The translations under genes and the position numbers were made by a program. The notes under the pieces are model-generated. The model was not told the DNA's origin, made no database searches, and saw nothing but the letters and a program-made list of their open reading frames with translations. From positions 3,348,001-3,412,000 of the forward strand of contig NZ_CP107880.1 of assembly GCF_036013745.1 (NCBI RefSeq): 64,000 nucleotides of DNA, written 5' to 3'. Position 1 is the stretch's first letter. Every line of letters begins with the position of its first letter. Origin of the DNA: Streptomyces sp. NBC_00483 (GTDB taxonomy: Bacteria; Actinomycetota; Actinomycetes; Streptomycetales; Streptomycetaceae). Of the stretch, positions 49,966-59,150 are shown in pieces.

Positions 49966-51186
49966 ATGAACATTCGCCGCAGCGCCGCGCTCGTCGCCGC
50001 GACCGTCGCCATCGGCGCCATGGGCGCGCAGGCCGCGAGCGCGGACAGTGCCTCCCCCTCGCCGAAGACGGTCGTCCCGTCGGGCCTCTACGGCAAGGGC
50101 GACCCCACGTACGACGGAGTCTGGCGGCAGTCCCTCGCGCTCGTCGCGCAGGACACCGTGGGCGTCGAGCCCGCCAAGAAGGCCGTCGACTGGCTGGCCG
50201 GGCAGCAGTGCGAGAACGGCGGCTTCGCCGCCTTCCGCGCCGAGCCCACCAAGCCCTGCGACGCCAAGACCAAGATCGACAGCAACGCCACCGCGGCCGC
50301 CGTCCAGGCCCTCGCCGCGGTCGGCGGCCGTGACGGCGAGGTCGCCAAGGGCGTCGACCGGCTGAAGAAGAGCCAGAACGCCGACGGCGGCTGGGGCTAC
50401 AGCCTCGGCATGGACAGCGACGCGAACTCCACGTCCGTCGCCATCGGCGCCCTCGCCGCGGCCGGCGAGAAGCCGTCCGAGGTGAAGTCGAGCAAGGGCA
50501 AGACCGGCACCGACGCCCTCGCGTCGCTCGCCCTCCCCTGCTCCAAGGGCAAGGACGGCGGCGCCCTCGCCTACCAGCCGGACAAGAAGGGCAAGCTCGC
50601 CGCGAACGCCGACGCCACCGCGGCCGGTGTGCTCGGCGGCCTCGGCACCGGCTTCGCGCCCGGCAAGGGCACGGCCCCGGACGCGTACACCTGCGAGGAC
50701 GGCAAGAGCGCGGCGGACATCGCGCACAACGGCGCCGTCTACCTCCAGAACCAGCTCGACACCCACCTCTACCTGAAGTCCCAGCTGGCCGGCGCCACCG
50801 ATCAGCCCGACTACGGCAACACCGCCGACGCGGTCACCGCCGTCGCCGCTGCGGAGGGCGTCAAGGCCACGAAGGACTCGTACACCTGGCTGGAGAAGAA
50901 CGCGAAGGGCTGGGCCGCGCAGACAGGACCCGCCGCCTACGCCGAGCTGATCTTCGCGGCGCACGCCACCGGCAACGACCCGCGCGACTTCGGCGGGACG
51001 GACCTGGTGAGCGCGCTGAACAAGACCGGCCCGGAGCCCGCGTCCACGAAGTCGTCCGCTTCGGACTCGGACGAGAAGAAGGACGACGGCGGTGGCGGCG
51101 CCAACTGGTGGATCATCGGCGTGATGTTCATCGCAGCCGTGGGCGCCGGTTTCCTGCTCAGCGGCCGCAAGAAGCAGCAGCCGTGA
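49966..51186 (+). CDS. Secreted, C-terminally anchored alpha/alpha-toroid protein (B12-receptor candidate)
   Basis: 406 residues from ATG 49966, after the riboswitch. Signal peptide MNIRRSAALVAATVAIGAMG ending near ASA-DS. Prenyltransferase/squalene-cyclase-type repeats follow: WLAGQQCENGGFAAF, LKKSQNADGGWGYSLG, AGVLGGLGTGF, WLEKNAKGWAAQTGPAAYAEL. These build an (alpha/alpha)6 toroid, the same fold as the alpha domain of transcobalamin and intrinsic factor. An acidic Gly/Asp/Lys stalk leads to one C-terminal helix (WWIIGVMFIAAVGAGFLL) and a KK tail, so it is displayed on the cell surface. It starts an operon with an ECF importer. B12 binding is inferred from riboswitch and fold. Confidence 0.88.
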   Translation: MNIRRSAALVAATVAIGAMGAQAASADSASPSPKTVVPSGLYGKGDPTYDGVWRQSLALVAQDTVGVEPAKKAVDWLAGQQCENGGFAAFRAEPTKPCDAKTKIDSNATAAAVQALAAVGGRDGEVAKGVDRLKKSQNADGGWGYSLGMDSDANSTSVAIGALAAAGEKPSEVKSSKGKTGTDALASLALPCSKGKDGGALAYQPDKKGKLAANADATAAGVLGGLGTGFAPGKGTAPDAYTCEDGKSAADIAHNGAVYLQNQLDTHLYLKSQLAGATDQPDYGNTADAVTAVAAAEGVKATKDSYTWLEKNAKGWAAQTGPAAYAELIFAAHATGNDPRDFGGTDLVSALNKTGPEPASTKSSASDSDEKKDDGGGGANWWIIGVMFIAAVGAGFLLSGRKKQQP

Positions 51187-51878
51187 CCGCGCGCAGGTCG
51201 GCCGGGCTCGGCGGGCTCGTCATCGCAACTCTCGTCGCGCTCCTCGCCATGACCGTCGCCCCGGCGCAGGCGGCCGGGTACCGGTACTGGTCGTTCTGGG
51301 AGCAGGACGGCTCCAAGAACACCAAGAACACATGGACGTACGCGACGGCGGGCCCCTCGCAGAGCAAGCCGGACGACGGTGATGTGCAGGGCTTCCGGTT
51401 CGCGGTGAGCGCGGACTCGAAGGACGCGAAGCAGCCGCGCGGCGCCGCCGACTTCGACGCAGTCTGCGAGGACACCCCCGCCAAGGACGGCAAGAAGCGG
51501 ATCGCGCTCGTCATCGACTCCGGCACGGCGGCCGACGCCCCGTCCGGCGAGACCCCGCCGAAGCCGCGCTCCGCGTGCGCGCAGGTCGCCGAGGGCGCGA
51601 CGAGCGCCGACGCGCTCGCCGCCGTCGCGAAGCCGCTGCGCTACGACAGCAGCGCGATGCTGTGCGCGATCTCCGGGTACCCGAAGTCGGGCTGCGGCGA
51701 TCAGGTGTCCTCGTCGAAGGACCCGGAGTCGAACGACCCGGACAAGGCGTCCGAGAAGCCCGCAGCGAAGGACTCCGGTTCGGACGGCGGCCCCTCGGTC
51801 GGCCTCATCGCCGGTGTCGCCGTGGTCGTCGTGCTCGGCATCGCGGCCGGCGTGCAGGCCCGACGCCGCCGCCGCTGA
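51183..51878 (+). CDS. Secreted, C-terminally anchored small protein (transcobalamin-beta/DUF4430-like candidate)
   Basis: 231 residues from GTG 51183, overlapping the previous stop (GTGA). Signal peptide (LGGLVIATLVALLAMTVAP, cleavage after AQA). The mature domain begins AGYRYWSFWEQDGS and has WTYATAGPSQSKPDDGDVQG and GFRFAVSAD, a small beta-rich pattern that resembles the DUF4430 domains related to the beta domain of transcobalamin. Two Cys pairs may form disulfides. A Ser/Asp/Lys/Pro stalk and one C-terminal helix (VGLIAGVAVVVVLGIAAG) with an Arg tail follow. I infer that it works with the toroid protein as the second half of a split cobalamin receptor. Confidence 0.82.
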   Translation: MTARRSAGLGGLVIATLVALLAMTVAPAQAAGYRYWSFWEQDGSKNTKNTWTYATAGPSQSKPDDGDVQGFRFAVSADSKDAKQPRGAADFDAVCEDTPAKDGKKRIALVIDSGTAADAPSGETPPKPRSACAQVAEGATSADALAAVAKPLRYDSSAMLCAISGYPKSGCGDQVSSSKDPESNDPDKASEKPAAKDSGSDGGPSVGLIAGVAVVVVLGIAAGVQARRRRR

Positions 51879-51881
51879 CGC

Positions 51882-53057
51882 ATGGCCGCCTCCCAGCTCC
51901 GCGCCCCCAGGGCCCACCGCTCCAACTCGCTGCACCCGGGCGCCTGGTGGATCTGGGCACTCGGCCTCGGCACGGCCGCGTCCCGCACCACGAACCCGCT
52001 GCTGCTCGCGATGCTGATCGGTGTCGCCGGGTACGTGGTGGCGGCGCGCCGCACCGAGGCGCCGTGGGCGCGTTCGTACGGGGCGTTCGTGAAGCTGGCG
52101 CTGGCCGTGCTCGGTATCCGCCTGGTCTTCGCGACGCTGCTCGGCTCGGCGATCCCGGGTACGCACCTGCTGTTCACGCTGCCCGAGGTGCCGCTGCCGG
52201 AGTGGGCGCAGGGCGTGCGAATCGGCGGCCCGGTGACGCTGGAGGGCCTGGTCTTCGCGCTCTACGACGGCCTGAAGCTGGCCACCCTCCTCATCTGCGT
52301 GGGCGCCGCGAACGCGCTCGCCTCCCCGTCCCGGCTGCTCAAGTCGCTGCCGGGCGCGCTGTACGAGGCCGGGGTCGCGGTCGTCGTGGCGATGACGTTC
52401 GCCCCGAACCTGGTCGCGGACGTCCGCAGGCTGCGGGCGGCGCGACGCCTGCGCGGCCGCCCGGACCGCGGTCTGCGCGGACTGCTCCAGGTCGGACTCC
52501 CGGTCCTGGAAGGCGCGTTGGAGCGCTCGGTCGCGCTGGCCGCCGCCATGGACGCGCGCGGCTACGGCCGCACCGCCGAGGTGCCGCCCGCCGTCCGCCG
52601 CGCCACGGCCGCGCTCACGCTGGGCGGCCTCATCGGGGTGTGCGCGGGAACGTACGGGCTGCTCGCTGCGTCCGGCGCCGGATACGGGCTCCCGGTGCTG
52701 CTGGCCGGGGTCGCCGCCGCGCTCGGCGGGCTGTGGCTCGGCGGCCGGCGCACGGTCAGGACCCGCTACCGGCCCGATGTGTGGGGGGTACGGGCCTGGT
52801 TGGTCGCGGCGTCCGGGGCGGTGGCCGCGGCGGTCATGATCTGGACCGGCACCCAGGACCCGGCGTCCCTCCAGCCGCCGGTGGTCCCGCTCGCGGCGCC
52901 GGAGCTGCCGCTGTGGCCGGCGGCGGGCATCCTGCTCGGCCTGCTCCCGGCCTTCCTCGCACCCGTTCCCGACAGGCCGATTCCCGACGGGCCGATTCCC
53001 GACAGGCCGATTCCCGACAGGCCGATTCCCGACAAGCCGACGGAGGCGTCGTCATGA
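51882..53057 (+). CDS. ECF transporter T component (EcfT/CbiQ)
   Basis: 391 residues from ATG 51882, three bases after the previous stop. Hydrophobic helices begin at residue 20; the ECF-T region includes LIGVAGYVVAARRTEAP, GLVFALYDGLKLATLLICVGAANALASP, and the coupling-helix motifs ARRLRGRPDRG and AAAMDARGYGRTA, which carry the Ala-Arg-Gly signature that contacts the ATPases. It joins the S component to the EcfA subunits. The C-terminus ends in a pentapeptide repeat (IPDRP x5) encoded by a 15-base minisatellite, and its stop overlaps the ATPase start (ATGA). Confidence 0.9.
   Translation: MAASQLRAPRAHRSNSLHPGAWWIWALGLGTAASRTTNPLLLAMLIGVAGYVVAARRTEAPWARSYGAFVKLALAVLGIRLVFATLLGSAIPGTHLLFTLPEVPLPEWAQGVRIGGPVTLEGLVFALYDGLKLATLLICVGAANALASPSRLLKSLPGALYEAGVAVVVAMTFAPNLVADVRRLRAARRLRGRPDRGLRGLLQVGLPVLEGALERSVALAAAMDARGYGRTAEVPPAVRRATAALTLGGLIGVCAGTYGLLAASGAGYGLPVLLAGVAAALGGLWLGGRRTVRTRYRPDVWGVRAWLVAASGAVAAAVMIWTGTQDPASLQPPVVPLAAPELPLWPAAGILLGLLPAFLAPVPDRPIPDGPIPDRPIPDRPIPDKPTEASS
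52966..53040 (+). repeat. 15-bp minisatellite, five units
   Basis: TTCCCGACAGGCCGA is repeated five times in tandem with only two substituted bases (units 2 and 5). It stays in frame and encodes VPDRP-IPDGP-IPDRP-IPDRP-IPDKP at the C-terminus of EcfT. Unit number can vary by slippage without a frameshift. Confidence 0.95.
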
Positions 53058-54763
53058 TCCGCTTCGAGAACGTCTCCGTGACCTACGACGGTGCCTCGCA
53101 CCCCACCGTCGACGGCATCCATCTCCACGTCCCCGAGGGCGAGTTGATGCTCCTCGCGGGCCCGTCCGGGGTGGGCAAGTCCACGCTCCTCGGAGCGGTC
53201 AGCGGACTGGTCCCGCACTTCACGGGCGGCACGCTCGCGGGCCGGGTCACCGTCGCCGGCCGCGACACCCGCACCCACAAACCGCGCGAACTCGCCGATG
53301 TCGTCGGCACGGTGGGCCAGGACCCGCTCGCGCACTTCGTGACAGACACGGTCGAGGACGAACTCGCGTACGGCATGGAGTCGTTGGGCCTGACCCCACC
53401 GGTCATGCGCCGCCGCGTGGAGGAGACCCTCGACCTCCTCGGCCTCGCCGACCTGCGCGACCGCCCCATCGCCACGCTCTCCGGCGGCCAGCAGCAGCGC
53501 GTCGCGATCGGCTCCGTCCTCACCCCGCACCCCCAGGTCCTCGTCCTCGACGAACCGACGTCCGCCCTCGACCCGGCAGCGGCGGAAGAGGTCCTCTCGG
53601 TCCTGCAACGCCTGGTCCACGACCTGGGCACCACAGTCCTGATGGCCGAACACAGACTGGAGCGGGTCATCCAGTACGCGGACCAGGTGGCACTGCTCCC
53701 GGGCCCGGGCAAGCCACTGGTGGTGGGCCCCCCGGCGGAGGTCATGGCGGTCTCCCCGGTGTATCCCCCGGTGGTGGGCCTGGGCCGCTTGGCAGGCTGG
53801 GACCCACTCCCCTTGACGGTCCGGAATGCGCGGCGCGCGGCGACCGACCTGAAACACCGGCTCGCGCAATCAACGCCGGGGGCCGATCGAGAAGCTCGGG
53901 CAAATCAAGCCCCTGCGGCGATTGAGCAGCGGGGTATGGGGCAGCGCCCCAAGAAAGCCCCGCTTTGGGACGAGAGCCAGCGGGGTCCGGGGCAGAGCCC
54001 CGCGACGTCAACCACGTTGGCCGCAACCAAGAACCTGGGCGTACGCCGGGGACGGATCGAAGCCCTCCGCCACATCACCCTCACGGTCACCACCGGCGAG
54101 GTGCTCGCCCTGATGGGCCGCAACGGCGCCGGCAAATCCACCCTGCTCTCCACCCTCGTCGGCATGATCAAGCCGACCTCCGGCACGGTCACGACCGGCG
54201 GAGCCGTCCCCCACAAGACCACCCCCCGCGACCTCATCCGCAAGGTGGGCCTCGTCCCCCAGGAACCCCGCGACCTGCTCTGCGCGGACACAGTCGCAGC
54301 GGAGTGCGCAGCCGCGGACAAGGACGCGTCCGCCACCCCCGGCACCTGCCGCACCCTCCTGACCGACCTCCTCCCCGGCATCGCCGACGACACCCACCCC
54401 CGCGACCTCTCCGAGGGCCAGCGCCTCACCCTGGCCCTGGCGATCGTGCTGACGGCGGCCCCGCCGCTCCTCCTCCTCGACGAGCCGACCCGCGGCCTGG
54501 ACTACGCGGCCAAGTCCCGCCTCGTCGCGATCCTGCGGAAACTCGCGGCCGAGGGCCACGCCATCGTCATGGCGACGCACGACGTGGAGCTGGCGGCGGA
54601 GCTGACCCACCGCGTGGCGATCCTCGCGGACGGCGAGATCGTGGCGGACGGCCCCACCCCCGACATCGTCACGTCGTCCCCGTCCTTCGCCCCGCAGGTC
54701 GCGAAGATCCTGGCGCCGCAGCGCTGGCTCACGGTTTCCGAGGTAGAGAAGGCCCTGGCATGA
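53054..54763 (+). CDS. Fused ECF ATPase (EcfA-EcfA') with repeat-derived linker
   Basis: 569 residues from ATG 53054. First ABC domain, residues 1-240: Walker A AGPSGVGKSTLL, signature LSGGQQQRVAIG, Walker B VLVLDEPTSALDP. Second domain, about 318-560: Walker A MGRNGAGKSTLL, signature LSEGQRLTLALA, Walker B LLLLDEPTRGLD and switch His in MATHDVELAAEL. The linker NQAPAAIEQRGMGQRPKKAP and onward is translated from the dispersed GC-rich repeat (53907-54002). The enzyme powers the ECF importer. The second signature LSEGQ is slightly atypical (E for G). Stop overlaps the next start. Confidence 0.92.
   Translation: MIRFENVSVTYDGASHPTVDGIHLHVPEGELMLLAGPSGVGKSTLLGAVSGLVPHFTGGTLAGRVTVAGRDTRTHKPRELADVVGTVGQDPLAHFVTDTVEDELAYGMESLGLTPPVMRRRVEETLDLLGLADLRDRPIATLSGGQQQRVAIGSVLTPHPQVLVLDEPTSALDPAAAEEVLSVLQRLVHDLGTTVLMAEHRLERVIQYADQVALLPGPGKPLVVGPPAEVMAVSPVYPPVVGLGRLAGWDPLPLTVRNARRAATDLKHRLAQSTPGADREARANQAPAAIEQRGMGQRPKKAPLWDESQRGPGQSPATSTTLAATKNLGVRRGRIEALRHITLTVTTGEVLALMGRNGAGKSTLLSTLVGMIKPTSGTVTTGGAVPHKTTPRDLIRKVGLVPQEPRDLLCADTVAAECAAADKDASATPGTCRTLLTDLLPGIADDTHPRDLSEGQRLTLALAIVLTAAPPLLLLDEPTRGLDYAAKSRLVAILRKLAAEGHAIVMATHDVELAAELTHRVAILADGEIVADGPTPDIVTSSPSFAPQVAKILAPQRWLTVSEVEKALA
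53907..54002 (+). repeat. Dispersed repeat inserted in frame in the ECF ATPase
   Basis: A direct copy and a second, rearranged half copy of the GC-rich repeat (core at 53908, ending GGGGCAGAGCCCCG at 54002) lie inside the coding region. They are 96 bases, a multiple of three, and no stop is read in the frame used (GCGATTGAG is read as AIE). Confidence 0.93.
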
Positions 54764-55605
54764 CGGGGACCACGACACCACCGCCCGTCACGGGCCGCGC
54801 GACCCCTGTACGCCTCGGCCCCCGCTCCATCGCGGCGCTGCTCCTGGTGAGCGCGGTCGGCGTGGTCGGCATCGGCTGGCCGCTGATCACCGGGCCCGGG
54901 TCCGAGGTGAACGCGCACGCGCAGGACGCGCCCTGGCTGTTCGCGGCGCTGCTCGTGCTGCTGGTCGCCGTGGTCGCGGCCACGATCTCGGAGTCCGGCA
55001 TGGGCCCCAAGGCGGTGGCGATGCTCGGCGTGCTGGCCGCGGCGGGGGCGGCCCTGCGGCCCATCGGCGCGGGGACGGCCGGCCTGGAGCCGATGTTCTT
55101 CCTGATGGTCCTGAGCGGCCGGGTCCTCGGTCCCGGCTTCGGCTTCGTCCTCGGCTCGCTCAGCATGTTCACCTCGGCCCTGCTGACCGGGGGCGTGGGT
55201 CCCTGGATGCCGTTCCAGATGCTGTCGATGGGCTGGTTCACGATGGGCGCGGGGCTGCTCCCCGGCGCCCACGCCCTGCGCGGCCGCGCCGAGCGCTTCA
55301 TGCTCGCCGCCTACGGCTTCCTGGCCGCGTTCGCGTACGGCACGATCATGAATCTCGCGGGCTGGCCGTTCATGAACGCGCTGGCCTCCTCCGTGGCGTA
55401 CCAGCCGGACGCCGCGCTGCACGAGAACCTGGCCCGCTTCCTCGCGTACTGCGCGGCCACCTCGCTCGGCTGGGACCTGGGGCGCGCGGCGCTCACCGTC
55501 GTCCTGACGCTGGTCGCAGGCGGCGCCGTGCTCAAGGCGCTGCGCCGGGCCACACGGCGGGCCGCCTTCGAGGCCCAGGTCACATTCGACGAGCCGCGGG
55601 CGTGA
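54760..55605 (+). CDS. ECF transporter S component (cobalamin-specific candidate)
   Basis: 281 residues from ATG 54760, overlapping the ATPase stop (ATGA). About six helices: AALLLVSAVGVVGIGWPL, WLFAALLVLLVAVVAATI, VAMLGVLAAAGAALRPIG, then MFFLMVLSGRVLGPGFGFVLGSL, SMGWFTMGAGLLPGA and others. The stretch GRVLGPGFGFVLGSLSMFTSALLTGGVGPW is the S-component core for binding EcfT, similar to QueT/CbrT/HtsT-type membrane proteins. It captures the vitamin in the membrane. Riboswitch control and the operon suggest cobalamin or a precursor. Confidence 0.9.
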   Translation: MTGTTTPPPVTGRATPVRLGPRSIAALLLVSAVGVVGIGWPLITGPGSEVNAHAQDAPWLFAALLVLLVAVVAATISESGMGPKAVAMLGVLAAAGAALRPIGAGTAGLEPMFFLMVLSGRVLGPGFGFVLGSLSMFTSALLTGGVGPWMPFQMLSMGWFTMGAGLLPGAHALRGRAERFMLAAYGFLAAFAYGTIMNLAGWPFMNALASSVAYQPDAALHENLARFLAYCAATSLGWDLGRAALTVVLTLVAGGAVLKALRRATRRAAFEAQVTFDEPRA

Positions 55606-55820
55606 AGCCCCCCACATGACCCACGTCACGTACTAAGCGGGACCGTAGTCCCTTGGTGCACCTTCCTTACGTCACACAACGGACATTTACCCCACCATCC
55701 ACCAAGTCCGACCTTCCTTAGTAAAAGCCAACATTGCTTCCACCCGTCGGTCTTTGTTTCTGTGGAGGAACCGCAAGGCACCACGCCCTGCCACCCCCGT
55801 CCCCCACGGAAGGTCACGTT

Positions 55821-56231
55821 TTGTCCGCCACGCTCCTGCGCCGTATCGCCACTCCGAAGAAGGCCATCGCCGGCGTCACCCTCGCCGCCGCCACGACCGG
55901 TTTCCTCTTCGCATCGGCCCCGGCCCAGGCCGCGTCGACGTCGGGCTCGGCGAAGGCCATCGCCCAGCAGAAGATCTCGAACTCGGCCCAGTTCAGCTGC
56001 TTCGACAAGATCGTGTCCCACGAGAGCGGCTGGAACCCGAACGCGACGAACGCCTCCACCGGTGCCTACGGCCTCGTCCAGGCGCTGCCCGCCAACAAGA
56101 TGGCGTCGGCCGGCGGCGACTGGAAGACGAACCCCGAGACGCAGATCGAGTGGGGCGTGAAGTACATGAACGACCGCTACGGCAGCGCCTGCGGCGCGTG
56201 GGACCACTGGCAGTCCAACGGCTGGTACTGA
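55821..56231 (+). CDS. Secreted lysozyme-like transglycosylase
   Basis: 136 residues from TTG 55821 (LSATLLRRIATPKKAI), with GGAAGG seven bases upstream; no closer ATG or GTG fits. A signal peptide follows (ITPKKAIAGVTLAAATTG-type; cleavage after AQA). The mature 90-residue domain has the catalytic Glu in FDKIVSHESGWNPNATNAST, then GAYGLVQALPANKMASAGGDWK and the Cys pair CFDK/ACGAW. This is an SLT/Apf-like lysozyme fold acting on peptidoglycan. The 216-base gap before it (55606-55820) contains a small GGGAC-CGTA-GTCCC hairpin and the direct repeat ACCTTCCTTA, but no recognisable riboswitch. Confidence 0.88.
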   Translation: MSATLLRRIATPKKAIAGVTLAAATTGFLFASAPAQAASTSGSAKAIAQQKISNSAQFSCFDKIVSHESGWNPNATNASTGAYGLVQALPANKMASAGGDWKTNPETQIEWGVKYMNDRYGSACGAWDHWQSNGWY

Positions 56232-56256
56232 TCGCCTCCGGCGTTGACCCGGCCAT

Positions 56257-56452
56257 CCCCTCGCGGCGATTGAGCCTTTCAAGCCCCTGCGGCGATTGAG
56301 CCATTCAAGCCCCTGCGGCGATTGAGCCATTCAAGCCCCTGCGGCGTTTGAGCAGCGGGGTCCGGGGCGGAGCCCCGAGACGTCAGCCCCGATGTGGGTT
56401 GCGGCCTCGGGGCTTTGCCCCGGCCCCCACCGCTCAATCGCCGCGGGGGCTT
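56257..56452. repeat. Five-copy cluster of dispersed repeats
   Basis: The core TCAAGCCCCTGCGGCGATTG and flank occurs four times in direct order, the first three spaced by exactly 26 bases as truncated 5' halves. Then come one full copy (56332-56376) and one inverted copy (56408-56452). It fills the gap between the transglycosylase and FadA5 genes. Confidence 0.93.
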
Positions 56453-56486
56453 AATTGGCTCACCCGCGCCGGAGGCGACCGGAACG

Positions 56487-57659
<1,173 letters not shown>

Positions 57660-57735
57660 CTACGTCCTCTCCAGGATTCCCGGACCAGCACGACCAGAAC
57701 TGGACAGACTTCGCGGACCTCGTGCTCACGAAACT

Positions 57736-57753
57736 AGAACGCGTACCAGTTCT
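57736..57753. promoter_or_regulatory. Shared 18-mer motif (AGWAC-N3-TACYRGTTCT), copy C
   Basis: AGAACGCGTACCAGTTCT lies 79 bases upstream of the FadA5 start. It is nearly identical to the copies at 46779 and 15004, with AGAAC/GTTCT half-sites like those of KstR boxes but eight bases apart. Confidence 0.6.
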
Positions 57754-57843
57754 GCTTGCAGTCTCGGGTCCCTTACCCCCGGTACGCAAGGGGCGTGCAC
57801 GCACAACGCACTGAACCAACACGACCGGGGGCCTTGCTACTTC

Positions 57844-57857
57844 TAGAACCCGTTATT
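57844..57857. promoter_or_regulatory. Near-consensus KstR box before CYP125
   Basis: TAGAACCCGTTATT matches seven of the eight fixed positions of TNNAACNNGTTNNA (last A is T). It lies 51 bases before the CYP125 ATG, in the divergent FadA5/CYP125 promoter region. Confidence 0.6.
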
Positions 57858-57873
57858 ACCTTCACAGCCACAA

Positions 57874-57888
57874 CTGACGGAGCGTCAG
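57874..57888. promoter_or_regulatory. CTGACG-N3-CGTCAG palindrome, copy C
   Basis: CTGACGGAGCGTCAG, a perfect 6-3-6 repeat, ends 20 bases before the CYP125 ATG. It is the third exact member of the family (others at 15100 and 20255). Confidence 0.7.
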
Positions 57889-57908
57889 ACCACCACGGGA
57901 GTGACTCC

Positions 57909-59150
57909 ATGCCGTGCCCCGCGCTGCCCGACGGGTTCGACTTCACCGACCCCGATCTCCTCCAACACCGCGTGCCCCACCCGGAGTTCGCCCAACTCCG
58001 GCAGACCGAACCGGTCCGCTGGATCCAGCAGGAGACCGGCATCTCCGGCTTCGACGACTCCGGCTACTGGGCCGTGACCCGACACGCGGACGTCAAATAC
58101 GTCTCCACTCACCCGGAGATCTACTCGTCCAACATCAACACCGCCGTGATCCGCTTCAACTCCTCGATCGAGCGCGACCAGATCGAAGTACAGAAGATGA
58201 TCATGCTGAACATGGACCCGCCCGAGCACACCCGGGTGCGCCAGATAGTGCAGCGCGGATTCACTCCGCGCGCCATCCGGTCCCTGGAGGAGAAGCTCCG
58301 GAGCCGCGCCGGCGACATCGTCGCCAAGGCGGTCCAACAGGCGGGACCCGACGGCTCGTTCGACTTCGTCACGAATGTCGCCGTCGAGCTGCCGTTGCAG
58401 GCCATCGCCGAGCTCATCGGCATCGAGCAGAAGGACCGCTCCAAGGTCTTCGACTGGTCCAACAAGATGGTCGCGTACGACGACCCGGAGTACGCGATCA
58501 CCGAGGAGATCGGCGCCGAGGCCGCCATGGAGATCGTCGGCTACGCGATGAACCTCGCGGCCGACCGGAAGAAGTGCCCGGCCAAGGACATCGTGAGCCA
58601 GCTGGTCGCGGCCGAGGACGAAGGCAACCTGTCCTCCGACGAGTTCGGCTTCTTCGTGATCCTGCTCGCCGTCGCCGGCAACGAGACGACCCGCAACGCC
58701 ATCACCCACGGCATGCACGCCTTCCTCACCCACCCCGACCAGTGGGAGCTCTACAAGCGGGAGCGCCCGAGCACCACGGCCGAGGAGATCGTGCGCTGGG
58801 CGACCCCGGTCGTCTCCTTCCAGCGGACCGCCACGCAGGACACCGAACTCGGCGGACAGAAGATCAAGGCGGGCGACCGGGTCGGCATCTTCTACTCCTC
58901 CGCCAATCACGACCCGGAGGTCTTCGAGAACCCGGACACCTTCGACATCACCCGCGACCCCAATCCACACCTCGGCTTCGGCGGCGGCGGACCGCACTTC
59001 TGCCTCGGCAAGTCCCTGGCGATCCTGGAGATCGACCTGATCTTCAACGCGCTGGCGGACGCGGCGCCTGATCTGCGTCTCGCGGGCGACCCCCGACGAC
59101 TGCGCGCGGCGTGGCTGAACGGAGTGAAGGAACTTCAGGTGGGCATTTAA
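57909..59150 (+). CDS. cyp125: Cytochrome P450, CYP125 family
   Basis: 413 residues from ATG 57909, with GGGAG upstream. CYP125-type start LPDGFDFTDPDLLQHRVPHPEF, EVQKMIMLNMDPPEHTRVRQIVQRGFTPRA, I-helix oxygen-activation motif FFVILLAVAGNETTRNAITHG, E-x-x-R in AEEIVRWATPVVSFQRTA, and heme Cys near residue 365 in LGFGGGGPHFCLGKSLA. These stretches match M. tuberculosis CYP125A1, the cholesterol C26 monooxygenase, closely. It should hydroxylate a terminal methyl of an isoprenoid or steroid side chain, using a ferredoxin such as that at 44954. The stop overlaps the convergent PAP2 gene by four bases. Confidence 0.93.
   Translation: MPCPALPDGFDFTDPDLLQHRVPHPEFAQLRQTEPVRWIQQETGISGFDDSGYWAVTRHADVKYVSTHPEIYSSNINTAVIRFNSSIERDQIEVQKMIMLNMDPPEHTRVRQIVQRGFTPRAIRSLEEKLRSRAGDIVAKAVQQAGPDGSFDFVTNVAVELPLQAIAELIGIEQKDRSKVFDWSNKMVAYDDPEYAITEEIGAEAAMEIVGYAMNLAADRKKCPAKDIVSQLVAAEDEGNLSSDEFGFFVILLAVAGNETTRNAITHGMHAFLTHPDQWELYKRERPSTTAEEIVRWATPVVSFQRTATQDTELGGQKIKAGDRVGIFYSSANHDPEVFENPDTFDITRDPNPHLGFGGGGPHFCLGKSLAILEIDLIFNALADAAPDLRLAGDPRRLRAAWLNGVKELQVGI

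Noticed and set aside
52966..53040. Tandem repeats considered as a CRISPR array
   Set aside because: Units are contiguous 15-mers without spacers and lie in frame inside a gene; no cas genes are near.
51575..53050. A plus-strand frame that would extend the ECF ATPase upstream by about 490 codons
   Set aside because: It overlaps EcfT and the small secreted protein out of frame; the ATG at 53054 overlaps the EcfT stop and begins at the ABC domain.
55606..55820. Possible c-di-AMP (ydaO-type) riboswitch before the transglycosylase, as seen for some streptomycete cell-wall hydrolases
   Set aside because: The conserved core sequences of that riboswitch are not present; only a small hairpin and a short direct repeat are visible.
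56257..56452. Clustered dispersed repeats considered as a CRISPR array
   Set aside because: Inter-repeat sequence is constant or absent, copies are in both orientations and the family is dispersed over the window.
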